Shown here: positions 15,603 to 25,200 of the stretch, one piece after another
Numbering within the stretch: position 1 is the first letter of the stretch
Layout: each line of letters begins with the position of its first letter
Assembly: GCA_045594025.1 (NCBI GenBank)
Contig: JAZNXS010000046.1
Location: 13,322 to 77,321 of the forward strand
Length of the DNA: 64,000 bases
Reading direction: 5' to 3'
Origin: Scatosoma sp045594025
GTDB taxonomy: Bacteria > Bacillota > Clostridia > Christensenellales > Borkfalkiaceae
Translations under genes and position numbers: made by a program
The notes under the pieces: generated by a model
Database searches by the model: none
What the model saw: the letters and a program-made list of their open reading frames with translations, nothing else
What the model was told of the DNA's origin: nothing

Positions 15603-15947
15603 TTATTCAAATTCTTCATAATTTCGTCGGTTATCCTCTTTTGGAAACCCGTACATGGGTGGCGCAGAAGAAGAAACGGGAGTACCATGTCCGCGTTTAT
15701 CGCAGTTTGTCTTACGCGGCATACCCACGTTGACCAAAATGACATCTTCCCCGATTTTAACAATATTCTTCAACTCTAAAAACAGTTCCTGCTTTTTAAA
15801 TCCAAATCCTCGGCTACATGGCACGACGAACCCAAGCCATTTGTTTTCCGGATAACATAAGATTACGTCACAAATTCTGCCAAGCTTTCTGCCATCCTGC
15901 GTATTTATTACCTCTTTTGCACGGAGTTCCGAAAAACTGTATTCCAT
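15603..15947 (-). CDS. ylmC: YlmC/YmxH-family sporulation PRC-barrel protein
   Basis: The 114-residue protein begins with a PRC-barrel of the YlmC/YmxH type (FSELRAKEVINTQDGRKLG, then GFVVP), followed by a low-complexity Ser/Pro tail. The family is conserved in endospore formers and is often found next to sigE/sigG, as here. Its exact function is unknown. The ATG at 15947 is chosen for the GAGGTG site 7 nt upstream. Confidence 0.85.
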   Translation of the reverse strand: MEYSFSELRAKEVINTQDGRKLGRICDVILCYPENKWLGFVVPCSRGFGFKKQELFLELKNIVKIGEDVILVNVGMPRKTNCDKRGHGTPVSSSAPPMYGFPKEDNRRNYEEFE

Positions 15948-16012
15948 ACCCTTGCACCTCGCAAAAATCGCTGTCAATACAGTATATGCGCAAGGGGAAA
16001 AAGATGTGCCTA

Positions 16013-16780
16013 TCAGGAAATATTAAGGCGAATATTTTGAAGCGCATTCTTTTCTAAGCGCGACACTTGCGCCTGCGAAATGCCAACCTCCTCGGAAATT
16101 TCCGTTTGCGTTTTCCCTTCATAGTATCGCAAAAAGAGGATTTTTCGTTCCCTATCCCCGAGTTTTCCTATCGCCTCGCCAAGCGCGACGCGCTCCGTCC
16201 AGATTTCGTCCGTGTTCTTTTCATCGCAGAGCTGGTCCATCAAAAGTAAGGTATCCCCTGCCTTATTATAGACCGGTTCGTACAAGGAAATCGGATCGGA
16301 TATAGCGTCCAGCGCGTAGACCACTTCTCGTTGCGCGACTTGCAATTCTTCCGCGATTTTTTCAATCGTCGCTTCCTCGTCCCTACCTTCAATCGTCTCT
16401 CGCGCTTTCAATACCTTATATGCCATATCCCGAATACTGCGAGAAACCCTCAACGAATTTCCATCGCGCAAATACCGCTTGATTTCCCCCACAATCATGG
16501 GCACGGCATAGGTAGAAAACTTTACACCCACCGATATATCGAAGCCGTCGATTGCCTTGATGAGTCCCACACACCCTGCCTGGAACACGTCGTCGACGCC
16601 AAGGTTTTTGATACGGAAACGCTTAACAAGGGATAACACCAACCGCATATTACCGATAATGAACTTATCACGCGCCTCCTTATCCCCCTTTTTTAAACGG
16701 TGCATCAACTCTTCATTTTCCTTCGCCGTTAACTTGGGAAGTCCTGACGTATCCACGCCGCAAATCTCCACTTTCTGCAT
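16013..16780 (-). CDS. sigG: Forespore sigma factor SigG
   Basis: Late forespore-specific sigma-70 family factor. The 255-residue protein starts QKVEICGVDTSGLPKL, the hallmark N-terminus of SigG, followed by region 2 (RNA polymerase and -10 binding; KFSTYAVPMIVGEIKRYLRD), region 3 and region 4 (TQTEISEEVGISQAQVSRLE). AGGAGG lies 9 nt before the ATG at 16780. It sits downstream of sigE as in most spore formers. Confidence 0.96.
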   Translation of the reverse strand: MQKVEICGVDTSGLPKLTAKENEELMHRLKKGDKEARDKFIIGNMRLVLSLVKRFRIKNLGVDDVFQAGCVGLIKAIDGFDISVGVKFSTYAVPMIVGEIKRYLRDGNSLRVSRSIRDMAYKVLKARETIEGRDEEATIEKIAEELQVAQREVVYALDAISDPISLYEPVYNKAGDTLLLMDQLCDEKNTDEIWTERVALGEAIGKLGDRERKILFLRYYEGKTQTEISEEVGISQAQVSRLEKNALQNIRLNIS

Positions 16781-16861
16781 ACTTTTTCGCCTCCTTTTCG
16801 TATGTAAAAACAAAAAAGAAGGGGGCATGGTCGAGATGAGTATGCGCAACTCACTGCATTT

Positions 16862-17575
16862 TTATTCCATTTTTGCAAATTCTTTTTTTAAGCGCGATAT
16901 GATTTTTTTCTCCAAACGGGAAATGTAGCTTTGCGATATTCCCAAAAGGTCCGCCACGTCCTTTTGCGTCATTTCTTCACCGCCGCCAAGCCCAAAACGC
17001 AAAAACATAATTTTCCGTTCCCTATCGCTCAATTTTTTCAACGCTTCTTTCAACTGCTCTTTTTCGGCGTTCGATTCGATGTCTCCGTAAACGGCGTCCG
17101 CCGACGTACCAAGCACGTCCGACAGCAATAACTCATTCCCTTCAAAATCGGTATTTAACGGTTCGTCGAAAGAGACCTCCGTTTTTAAGCGCGCCGTTCG
17201 GCGCAGATACATGAGAATTTCATTTTCAATACACCGCGAAGCATAGGTAGCCAGTTTGATATTTTTCTCGGGATTGAAAGAGTTGATCGCCTTAATGAGC
17301 CCGATCGTCCCGATGGAAACCAAATCGTCGTTCTCCACTCCCGTATTATCAAATTTTCTCGCTATGTATACCACCAAACGCAAATTATGCTGGATCAGCT
17401 CCGCTTTTGCGCGTTCCTTTTCCGTTTCCAGGACAAGCAGACGCAGCATTTCATTTTCCTCCTCCGTGGAAAGGGGTAAGGGCAGCGCTTCTCCGTTGCC
17501 GCAAATATAATCTACCCTCTCCTCTTCCGTACATACGTTTTTCAGAAAATTTTGGATAAATTCAATCAGTTTCAT
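16862..17575 (-). CDS. sigE: Mother-cell sigma factor SigE (pro-sigma E)
   Basis: Early mother-cell sigma factor made as an inactive precursor. The 237-residue protein has a short N-terminal pro-region, LPLPLSTEEENE where mature SigE-like sequence begins, region 2 (HNLRLVVYIARKFDNTG, GTIGLIKA, ATYASRCIENEILMYLRR) and region 4 (TQKDVADLLGISQSYISRLE). Its start overlaps the spoIIGA stop by 14 nt, consistent with coupled translation of protease and substrate. Confidence 0.96.
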   Translation of the reverse strand: MKLIEFIQNFLKNVCTEEERVDYICGNGEALPLPLSTEEENEMLRLLVLETEKERAKAELIQHNLRLVVYIARKFDNTGVENDDLVSIGTIGLIKAINSFNPEKNIKLATYASRCIENEILMYLRRTARLKTEVSFDEPLNTDFEGNELLLSDVLGTSADAVYGDIESNAEKEQLKEALKKLSDRERKIMFLRFGLGGGEEMTQKDVADLLGISQSYISRLEKKIISRLKKEFAKME

Positions 17576-18368
17576 ACGTTTCTCCCATAAATCCGCCGTT
17601 TAATAATATTTTATACTCTCTCCCTATCATATTTCTTGAAAGGGCAAAATATGCTTTCATTTTCCTATTCTCAATCTCTATTTCGCCAAGATATACAGCA
17701 ACTCTTTTCTCGCCTGCGAGTGTGGTAATCGTCATTTCATCGCACACCTGGTTATCCCATTTCATATTTTCCGTTTGAAAAAGATCATACATTAGATCGG
17801 GGGAAACAAAGCAAACGGGTAAACCGTTTTTCCTCGCTAAATTGCCGCTATCCAAAAAACCGTCCGCTTGGATACTCTTCTCGCCGTTATGCAATCTGCA
17901 AGGAATGATCTTGGAAAAGAGCATTTTTTGCCTATATAGCTTACGCACTAACCAAACGGAAAAGAATGTCAATAGTGCAAAACCGCTAAATACCGCGCCT
18001 GCCGAAATCTGCGGTAATCCAGAAGAGGAAAACGTGCTGTAAACCCCAAGCAAACTTCCCCCAAACGCAAAGCTAAACGTGAAAAATAGCGCCGTTGTCA
18101 AGGCATATCGTTTCCATTCGCGGCCAGTTTGCAATCGTTGAAAAGGGATCATGCATAGTAACGCCCCTACAGAGAACTTACATAGCGCCGCCCAACCGCC
18201 GCTAAGGCGCAACAGTGGAAACGCCAGCGCAAAAATACCGCCACAAGCCGCTGATATTGCAACTTTGCCTTTGGGAATTTTTACCCTTGCCGCAAAGAGT
18301 GCCAAGGATAAAAGAACGCTGTCAAATAGAAAATTTTCCAAAAACGCGTACTCTACGTATATAACCAT
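17562..18368 (-). CDS. spoIIGA: Pro-sigma-E processing protease SpoIIGA
   Basis: Membrane aspartic protease that removes the SigE pro-sequence after a signal from the forespore. The 268-residue protein starts VIYVEYAFLENFLFD, typical of SpoIIGA, has about five membrane helices, then a soluble protease domain with the catalytic motif FLDSGN. The ATG at 18368 fits the family N-terminus; upstream in-frame ATGs would add non-conserved residues. A TATAAT box at 18390-18395 and a TGTCGAA motif at 18428-18434 lie upstream. Confidence 0.93.
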   Translation of the reverse strand: MVIYVEYAFLENFLFDSVLLSLALFAARVKIPKGKVAISAACGGIFALAFPLLRLSGGWAALCKFSVGALLCMIPFQRLQTGREWKRYALTTALFFTFSFAFGGSLLGVYSTFSSSGLPQISAGAVFSGFALLTFFSVWLVRKLYRQKMLFSKIIPCRLHNGEKSIQADGFLDSGNLARKNGLPVCFVSPDLMYDLFQTENMKWDNQVCDEMTITTLAGEKRVAVYLGEIEIENRKMKAYFALSRNMIGREYKILLNGGFMGETYETD

Positions 18369-18389
18369 ACTCGTCCTCGCTATGGTTTT

Positions 18390-18434
18390 ATTATAAAGGA
18401 TTTTCGTCATAAAAGAAAAACACCTTTTGTCGAA
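18390..18434 (-). promoter_or_regulatory. Candidate Spo0A-controlled promoter of the spoIIG operon
   Basis: TATAAT (18390-18395, minus strand) has no good -35 box at 17 bp. TGTCGAA, an exact Spo0A box, occurs on the plus strand at 18428-18434, centred about 48 bp before the expected start site. spoIIG is a known Spo0A target in Bacillus and relatives. The motif also forms the loop of the preceding terminator, so chance cannot be excluded. Confidence 0.5.
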
Positions 18435-18443
18435 AAGGTGTTT
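18410..18443 (-). terminator. Rho-independent terminator after yraN
   Basis: AAACACCTTTT pairs perfectly with AAAAGGTGTTT over a 4-nt CGAC loop and is followed by TTCTTTTATG on the minus strand. Confidence 0.9.
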
Positions 18444-18475
18444 TTCTTGTTGCTTAACTTGACGAATTCGCAAGC

Positions 18476-18835
18476 CTAAAAAGCATACTTGATATATTCG
18501 ATCGTTCCGTCGGCGAACACTTCCGCCACGTCGAAACGGGCGTTCGGCTCTTCGCCGTGGGAAATCCAGTAAAATTCTGCGATCTTTTTATAGCGGCGCT
18601 GTTTGTCTTTTCCCACCGCCTCCTTGGGCGTGCCGTAAGCTTCGCTTGTACGGGTTTTGACCTCGACAAAGGCAATCTCGTCCCCATCTTGAGCAACGAG
18701 GTCCGCCTCCCCAAATGGCGTGCGATAATTGCGCTTAAGAATTTTACAGCCCTGCTTTTTGAGGTAAGCCTCTACCAGCTTTTCCCCCTTTTTGCCTAAA
18801 ACTTTTTTGTGAACGTCCTGCGGTGAATTGGACAT
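18476..18835 (-). CDS. yraN: UPF0102 (YraN) nuclease-fold protein
   Basis: The 119-residue protein has the endonuclease-like core of the UPF0102 family: GEKLVEAYLKKQGCKIL, RNYRTPFGEADLVAQDG and FVEVKTRTS, with E-D-ExK residues typical of restriction-like nucleases. Its biological role is unknown. The ATG at 18835 is preceded by GGAG at 8 nt; the gene overlaps the end of rnhB by 40 nt, a common arrangement. Confidence 0.93.
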   Translation of the reverse strand: MSNSPQDVHKKVLGKKGEKLVEAYLKKQGCKILKRNYRTPFGEADLVAQDGDEIAFVEVKTRTSEAYGTPKEAVGKDKQRRYKKIAEFYWISHGEEPNARFDVAEVFADGTIEYIKYAF

Positions 18836-19434
18836 AAGCCGTGCTCCTTTATCCCTTGAATGTGTGCCGCCGTACCGTACCCCTTGTTTTGCTTAAAACC
18901 GTAATGAGGATATTGCTTGGCATATTCGTCCATCATTTTATCACGGTAGACCTTGGCAATAATACTCGCCGCCCCGATAGAATATGACAATGCGTCGCCG
19001 TGAATCACGCTATACTGCGGCAACGCGATATCCAACGTCATATTCCCGTCCGTCAATACGATTTCAGGAAACGCTTCGTATTCCGCAGGCAACGTCAGCG
19101 TTTCTACCGCCTGTTTCATGCCAAGTTTAGTCGCTTCCAAGATGTTGATTTCATCGATGGTTTTTTCACTCACCTCGACCATGGTATAGGCAATCGCCTT
19201 TTCCTGAATTTCTTCAGCGAGCTGTTCTCTCTTTTTTGCAGAAAGCTTTTTACTATCGTCCACGCCGATAATCAAATCCGCTTCTTCCAGCGGCATCACC
19301 ACCGCAGCACAAACGACGGGCCCAGCTAAAGGGCCTCTGCCTACCTCGTCCACACCAACGATATAGCGATACCCTTTCCCCTGCAAAGCGCGTTCGTATT
19401 GCAATTTTTCTTCTGCATTCCATACCTTTTTCAT
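18796..19434 (-). CDS. rnhB: Ribonuclease HII
   Basis: Cuts RNA in RNA-DNA hybrids and removes single ribonucleotides from DNA. The 212-residue protein has VGVDEVGRGPLAGPVV (Asp-Glu of the active site and the GRG motif), VDDSKKLS, an Asp near residue 125 in LTDGNM, and AASIIAKVYRD. It lies between rbgA and yraN, as in many Bacillota. Confidence 0.96.
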   Translation of the reverse strand: MKKVWNAEEKLQYERALQGKGYRYIVGVDEVGRGPLAGPVVCAAVVMPLEEADLIIGVDDSKKLSAKKREQLAEEIQEKAIAYTMVEVSEKTIDEINILEATKLGMKQAVETLTLPAEYEAFPEIVLTDGNMTLDIALPQYSVIHGDALSYSIGAASIIAKVYRDKMMDEYAKQYPHYGFKQNKGYGTAAHIQGIKEHGLCPIHRRTFTKKF

Positions 19435-19451
19435 AGGTAAAAGCTCCTTGG

Positions 19452-20312
19452 TTAAAACTCAAAGTCGGAATAATCTGCAGGATTTTCAAGGCAGACCCTA
19501 CCGATTCTTCCCTTTCTAAAATCATCTATAATGGCTTTTGCGCCGCGCTCATAGTCGAACTCTCCGCCACGGAAAATAAACCCTCTGCGTTTGCAAACCG
19601 CCTCGTACATGCCCAGCTTTTCCGAAAAATCGGTGATGCCGTAGCGTTCCGTCAAATACTGCGGATAATGTTCCGCAATCTCGCCAAGGAGTTCCAAAGC
19701 GACGTCGTCCATATCCAAAATATCATCGTTGATACTGCCGATATACGCCAAGTGGCGCGCGTGATATTGATTATCAAACGAAGGCGGCATCGTACCGGGT
19801 GTATCCAAAAGATCGAATGCACCGCATTTGAGCCACCGAACGTCACGGGTGACCCCTGCCTTATCCCCCGTCTTTGCTCGCTTTTGTCCGCTGAGTAGGT
19901 TAACGATGGTGCTCTTGCCCGTGTTGGGAATCCCTGCAACCATAAAACGGAAGGTTCTGTTCAAGCCTTTTGCTTGCGCTCTTGCGCGTTTTTCTTCCGT
20001 GATCGCATTCAGGCGTTGAATGAGGACGCGCTTGGTGGCAATGTTGGTGGAATCGCATTTCACCGCATACCTGCCCCTATCCTCAAAGAATTTTAAAAAT
20101 CCATCTACTTTGTTTGGATCGGCAAGATCGGCTTTATTTAATACGTATAAAATCGGTTTTTCACCGAAGATTTTTTTCAGGTTTTTGTTGACCGTGGCAA
20201 TCGGCGCCCTCGCGTCTAAAACGCAGATAACGCCGTCACAAAGATCACGCTTTGCCTCCATGTCACGCATCGCCCTTGTCATATGACCGGGAAACCATTG
20301 TATATTTCTCAT
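19452..20312 (-). CDS. rbgA: Ribosome biogenesis GTPase RbgA (YlqF)
   Basis: Circularly permuted GTPase for late 50S assembly. The 286-residue protein has its motifs in permuted order: G4 NKAD (about residue 60), then G1 GIPNTGKST (about 130), then G3 DTPG (about 175), followed by a C-terminal RNA-binding helical domain. The N-terminal IQWFPGHMTRAMR is conserved in the family. rplS, often next to this gene, is absent. Confidence 0.96.
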   Translation of the reverse strand: MRNIQWFPGHMTRAMRDMEAKRDLCDGVICVLDARAPIATVNKNLKKIFGEKPILYVLNKADLADPNKVDGFLKFFEDRGRYAVKCDSTNIATKRVLIQRLNAITEEKRARAQAKGLNRTFRFMVAGIPNTGKSTIVNLLSGQKRAKTGDKAGVTRDVRWLKCGAFDLLDTPGTMPPSFDNQYHARHLAYIGSINDDILDMDDVALELLGEIAEHYPQYLTERYGITDFSEKLGMYEAVCKRRGFIFRGGEFDYERGAKAIIDDFRKGRIGRVCLENPADYSDFEF

Positions 20313-20321
20313 AGGTATCTC

Positions 20322-20987
20322 CTATTTTAATAAATCGGGACGGCACTTCTTTGTAATTTCTAAGGCTTGTTCCCGACGCCATTTGTCGATTTTTGCATGG
20401 TCGCCGCTGCGCAAAACCTCCGGCACAGCCAGACCTTTATACACCTGCGGACGGGTATACTGCGGATATTCAAGCAGATTTTCCGAGAAACTTTCATCCA
20501 CAAGCGAGGAATTACTAATTACGCCGTCCACGTAACGGGACACGCAATCGGCAACGACCATGGCAGGCAGTTCGCCACCCGTCAAAACGTAATCGCCGAT
20601 GGAAATTTCCTCGTCGATATACAGATCTAACACGCGCTGATCCACGCCCTCGTAATGTCCGCAAAGCAAAATCAAATGCTCGTATTCCAAAAGTTCGAAT
20701 ACCTTTTGCTGTTTGAATACCTGTCCCTTGGGCGACATATAAATTCGGCGCGCCTTATGCTCAGGATCGAGCGCGTCGATTGCACTACCGATCGGCTGCG
20801 CCATCATCACCATGCCTGCGCCGCCGCCAAAAGGATAATCGTCGCATTTTAAATGCTTATCTTCCGTATAATCACGGATATTTACGATATTGATTTGTAT
20901 TTTTCCCGCCTTTTGCGCTCTGCCCACAATACTTTCGCTCATCGCCGAGAACATCTCCGGGAAAAGGGTTAAAATATCTATTTTCAT
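20322..20987 (-). CDS. trmD: tRNA (guanine-N1)-methyltransferase TrmD
   Basis: SPOUT-class enzyme that methylates G37 of tRNAs with SAM to prevent frameshifting. The 221-residue protein shows the start IDILTLFPEMF, DDYPFGGGAGMVM, the knot region LLCGHYEGVDQR and ISIGDYVLTGGELPA, all family hallmarks. It sits only 9 bp upstream of rbgA, so they are cotranscribed. rpsP and rimM, the common partners, are not here. Confidence 0.97.
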   Translation of the reverse strand: MKIDILTLFPEMFSAMSESIVGRAQKAGKIQINIVNIRDYTEDKHLKCDDYPFGGGAGMVMMAQPIGSAIDALDPEHKARRIYMSPKGQVFKQQKVFELLEYEHLILLCGHYEGVDQRVLDLYIDEEISIGDYVLTGGELPAMVVADCVSRYVDGVISNSSLVDESFSENLLEYPQYTRPQVYKGLAVPEVLRSGDHAKIDKWRREQALEITKKCRPDLLK

Positions 20988-21020
20988 GGTTTCATCCCGT
21001 ACATGGTATATGTTTTACGC

Positions 21021-21917
21021 TTATAAGATTGCACTAACAAAGCTTTGAGAATCGAAAAATTCCAAATCGTCAATCTTCTCGCCAACCCCCGCGAAAATCA
21101 CAGGTAAACCGAGCTCTTCAGCGAGCGAGAAGATAAAGCCGCCCTTTGCCGTACCGTCCAGCTTCGTTAAAACAATACCGTCCAGTTCTACCGCTTCGTC
21201 AAAAACGCGGGCTTGATTGACGGCATTCTGCCCCGTCGTAGCGTCTAATACGAGCAACTTTAAGAAGTCCGCTTCGGGGTATTCTCTCGTAACGACGCGA
21301 TCCATTTTCCGCAACTCGTTCATAAGGTTGTCCTTTACGTGTAATCTACCTGCGGTATCCACAAGCAACACGTCCGTTCCCTTCGCCTTTGCCGAGGAAA
21401 CGGCGTCGAAAATCACGGCGGAGGGATCGCTGCCCTCTTCGTGCTTTACGATACGCACCTTTGCGCGCTCTGCCCAGATGGAAAGCTGTTCGCTTGCCGC
21501 CGCACGGAAGGTATCCGCCGCCGCTACCGTAACCGTTTTCTTCTGCGAAAGGAAATAGTGCGCTAATTTCCCCACCGTCGTCGTTTTTCCTACGCCGTTC
21601 ACGCCAACAAGCATGATAACGCAGGGATACTGCGGCGGTTCTACCTCGGATTCCTCCAAGATTTCCGTTAAAACGTTACGTAAAATTTGTGTGACGTACT
21701 CAGCGTCGGTTAATTTTTCACTGATGGCTTGTTCCTTGACTCTTTCCACCACTTCCGCCGCTGTGGAAACGGATACGTCGGAGGAAATGAGCAGTTCTTC
21801 CAACTCCTCATAGAAAGCGTCGCCAAGCTTATTTTTGGAAAAAAGTACGCGGAGCTTTTCCGAAAGATTATCTTTCGTCTTTTTCAAAGCCCCGAAAAGT
21901 TTTCCGAATAATCCCAT
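21021..21917 (-). CDS. ftsY: Signal recognition particle receptor FtsY
   Basis: GTPase that docks SRP-bound ribosomes at the membrane. The 298-residue protein has a short N region with an amphipathic start, the four-helix N domain, then the NG GTPase with VGVNGVGKTTTVGKLA (G1), DTFRAAASEQL, VDTAGR (G3), TKLDGTAKGG (G4/G5) and the closing GVGEKIDDLEFF. It lacks the long acidic A domain of enterobacterial FtsY, as usual in Bacillota. smc lies upstream. Confidence 0.97.
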   Translation of the reverse strand: MGLFGKLFGALKKTKDNLSEKLRVLFSKNKLGDAFYEELEELLISSDVSVSTAAEVVERVKEQAISEKLTDAEYVTQILRNVLTEILEESEVEPPQYPCVIMLVGVNGVGKTTTVGKLAHYFLSQKKTVTVAAADTFRAAASEQLSIWAERAKVRIVKHEEGSDPSAVIFDAVSSAKAKGTDVLLVDTAGRLHVKDNLMNELRKMDRVVTREYPEADFLKLLVLDATTGQNAVNQARVFDEAVELDGIVLTKLDGTAKGGFIFSLAEELGLPVIFAGVGEKIDDLEFFDSQSFVSAIL

Positions 21918-21940
21918 ATGATTTACCTCGAATAATTTAA

Positions 21941-21974
21941 AACGGCGTAGATACGCATGCGTACATACGCCGTT
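21941..21974 (-). other. Long hairpin upstream of ftsY
   Basis: AACGGCGTA pairs with TACGCCGTT over a 16-nt loop that itself contains TACGCATGCGTA. T-rich sequence (TTTTAAATTATT) follows on the minus strand, so it could end smc transcription or attenuate ftsY. Confidence 0.5.
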
Positions 21975-22039
21975 GTGTTGTGCTATAAAGAAGTGAAATT
22001 TCTCACGAAATTATATTTTTTGCGTTTCAAAATTGTTAC

Positions 22040-22202
22040 TATTTTAATACCAGACACTATGCAATTCAGCACGGAGTCGAATAACGTAGAGATGCAAGCG
22101 AGGCAAGAAAGGCGCGGCTTTGTTGCTGGGAGTGTACTAAGCGTACACGACCAAAACAAAACGCAAGCCTGACGCCGCATCGCGCCGCATATATACGTTA
22201 TT
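22040..22202 (-). repeat. Intergenic repeat E3, starting at the smc stop codon
   Basis: On the minus strand the element starts with the smc TAA followed by CGTATATATGCGGCGC. It contains a GTGTAC/GTACAC hairpin (22132-22148) with the same geometry as other copies but changed outer pair, and GTAGAGATGCAAGC (22086-22099), shared with the copy at 49.8 kb. The adjacent 21975-22040 stretch is AT-rich with no recognised feature. Confidence 0.75.
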
Positions 22203-25200
22203 CTATAGTGCCTGCGCCGAGCTTAGATTCTACCTCAGCCAACTTCACCGATACAATCTTGGAAACGCCCTTTTCCTGCATCGTAACACCAAAGAGGGTG
22301 TCTGCCTGATTCATCGTCGGCTTTCTGTGCGTAATTACGATAAACTGCGTATCTTCGGAGAAACGCTTCAAATACGAAGCAAATCTATCCACGTTCGCAT
22401 CATCCAACGCCGCTTCGATTTCGTCGAGAATACAGAAGGGCATGGGCTTCGATTTCAAAATTGCAAACAAAATCGCAATCGCCGTTAACGCTCTTTCACC
22501 GCCCGACAAAAGGGAAATCTTCGTCAACTTCTTCCCGGGAGGACAAGCCACGATTTCCACGCCTGCCGCAAGAGGGTCTTCCACCCCTTCGTAGTCGATT
22601 TGCAGCTCTGCTTTACCGCCGCCAAAGAGTTCCTTAAACGTCACCTTGAAGTTTTCGTTGAAATCCTGGAACCCTTCGTTAAAGATGCGGAGCATCTCGC
22701 CACGGATCTGATCGAGCGCCGCCTGCAAGTCCGCAATCGCCTTTTCCAAATCCTCACGCTGCGAGGTCATTTCCGTGCAACGCGCGCTTTCCTCTTCATA
22801 TTCTTCCACGGCATGGGGATTAACCGCGCCGAGAATGGTGATTTTACGCTTGAGCGCGGTAATCAGCGAAGCCGCTTCTTCCACGTTAAAGCCTTCCTTT
22901 CTAAGCGCCAAACAGCCATCGTAGTCCAGCTCGTACGCTTCTTCCATACGCTGACGGCTGCTTTCCAACGTCGTATCGATTTTACTGATTTCAATCTCGC
23001 ACTTATAACGCTTGTCCGAGCTCTTCGTTAAAGCTTCTTGCAAGCCCGTCTTTTCCTCTTCCAGCTTGAGCTGTTCCGCGTTCACCGTTTCTTTTTCACG
23101 GGTGATTTCTGAAATTTCGCCCACGATCGCCTCTACCGCGGCTCTTTCCTCGTCGGTCAGCTCCTTCGCCTGCGCTTCTGCTTCCAACCCCTTGAGCTTG
23201 GTTTCCGTATTCGTCTTTTCGTATTCCATATCGAGAATACGCTTTACAAGATCTTCCTTTTCCGCCGTAAGACGTTCTACGTTTTCCTTGTGCGATTCAA
23301 TTTGCGAGGAAAGGGAGGCGTATTCCACTTCCATTTCACGAAGCTGCTTACTCTTTTCCACGCGCTCTTCCTTGAAACGGTCGCACTGGCTACGCTGATT
23401 TGCCATTTCCTCTTCCGCGCTCTTACGACGGGACGCGATCTGCTCTTCACTGAGCGAGGAGTTCGCTTCTTCGTCTTCCAACGATTTCAGCTTACGCTTC
23501 AATTCCTCCAACGCTTCCGCATACGTGAGAATGTCGCTTTCCGCTTCGGCAAGCTGTTGCGTCAAAGCCGTTTCACGCTGCAAAAGCCCTGCAATTTCAC
23601 TGCTTGCGCCTTGATACTTTTCACGCAGCTTGTCTACCGCTGCTTCCGCCGCCAGCTTTTCTTTCTCACTCTTCGCGATGGCAATCTTCAGCTTTTCAAT
23701 CAGCTTTTCTTTACGCGCGATGTTATCCTTACATTCCTGAATTTTACGTTCGTTGGAAAGCAAGGAGCTTGCGCTTCTGCCACGGCTACCGCCCGTCATG
23801 GCGCCGCTTGTCGAAACGGTGTCGCCGTCGAGGGTAACAATCTTGAACAGGTTGCCGTACTTTTTCGCAATCGCCGTTGCATTGGCGATGTTATCGCAAA
23901 TTAACGTGTTGCCAAGCAGGTTGCTCACCACATTGTAATAATAATCGTCATAGTGCACAAGCTCGGTTGCGAGCCCCATTGCGCCTCGTTCGTCCAACGC
24001 GCGCTTGATTTCCCTGGAATCGGGACGGGGACGCATACTTGCTACAGGCAGGAAGGTAACGATACCGCCGTTGGTACGCTTTAAGTATTCAATCAAATAT
24101 CTTGCGTCGTCCGCCGTTGGCGTAACTACGTTTTGCATTGCCCCACCAAACGCCGTTTCAATCGCTGTTTCATATCTTTGATCAGTGGAAACAACGTCTG
24201 CTAAAGCGCCGTGCAAGTGCTTTGCCAAATCAGGGTTGGTCTTGGAAACGGAAAGCAATCTTCTAACCGATTCCTTGTACCCCTCGAAACGATTTTTTAA
24301 GCTGATATACATTTCCAAGTTTTCACGCAAGGAAGCCAACTGACCGTTTGCATTGAAAAGTTCTTGGTTGAAATCGTTGATCGTAAGCTGCATTTCACGC
24401 GCTTCTTCTTGCTTTTCTTCAAAATCGCGCATTCCCGAAGAGCTGAGGTCTTTCAAATTCTTCACGTCCTTACGAACGGAAGCAAGCTCATCCGCGAGAC
24501 GTTCCTTTCTTTCTTCCGCTTTTTTAAGCGCCGCCGCCAACTCGTTCAATCTGTCCTTGGTCGCCTCCATTCTGGCAGCGAGGGTACCCATGGCCTCTTT
24601 CATCTTCGCAATTTCATCTGCGGAAGAAAGCTGAGAAAGACGGGTTTCGTCGGAAAGTTTTTCAAAGACTTCGATTTTTTTATCGAGTGCGTTTATCGCC
24701 GCGCGAAGGACTTCGATCTGCGTTTCCAGCTCGGAAACACGCTTGACGTCCGCGCCGTTCTTTTTCCCCGCCAACGCAATTTCGTCGTCGATTTCGCCGA
24801 TGCGGACCTTGCTTGCGGCAAGCATATCCACCGCCGCTTCAATCTGCGAACGGTAGGTGTTGATACGTTCTCTCACCAGCTTCAATTCACCGTCCTTTCT
24901 TTCGTTGCCTACGGAAAGTTCCACACGGCGATCGTTGAGTTCGGTCAAACGAACGTCTGCTTGACTGATCTTTTCACGGTTTTCGTCCAGCTTGCGGTTG
25001 ATACGCTCGATTTGCGTATTTAAGGAAATGATTTTATCCGAAATCAGAGCAATATCCTTTTTGAACTTGCTCTTTTCGTTTTCCGCGTTTTCAAAACGGT
25101 ATATGTAGGTATTCGCTTCTTGAATTTTCAGCGATTCGGAATATTCCTGATATTCGCGCGCCGCCTCCGCTTGCTTTTTCAAGCTGGGCATACGGCGTTC

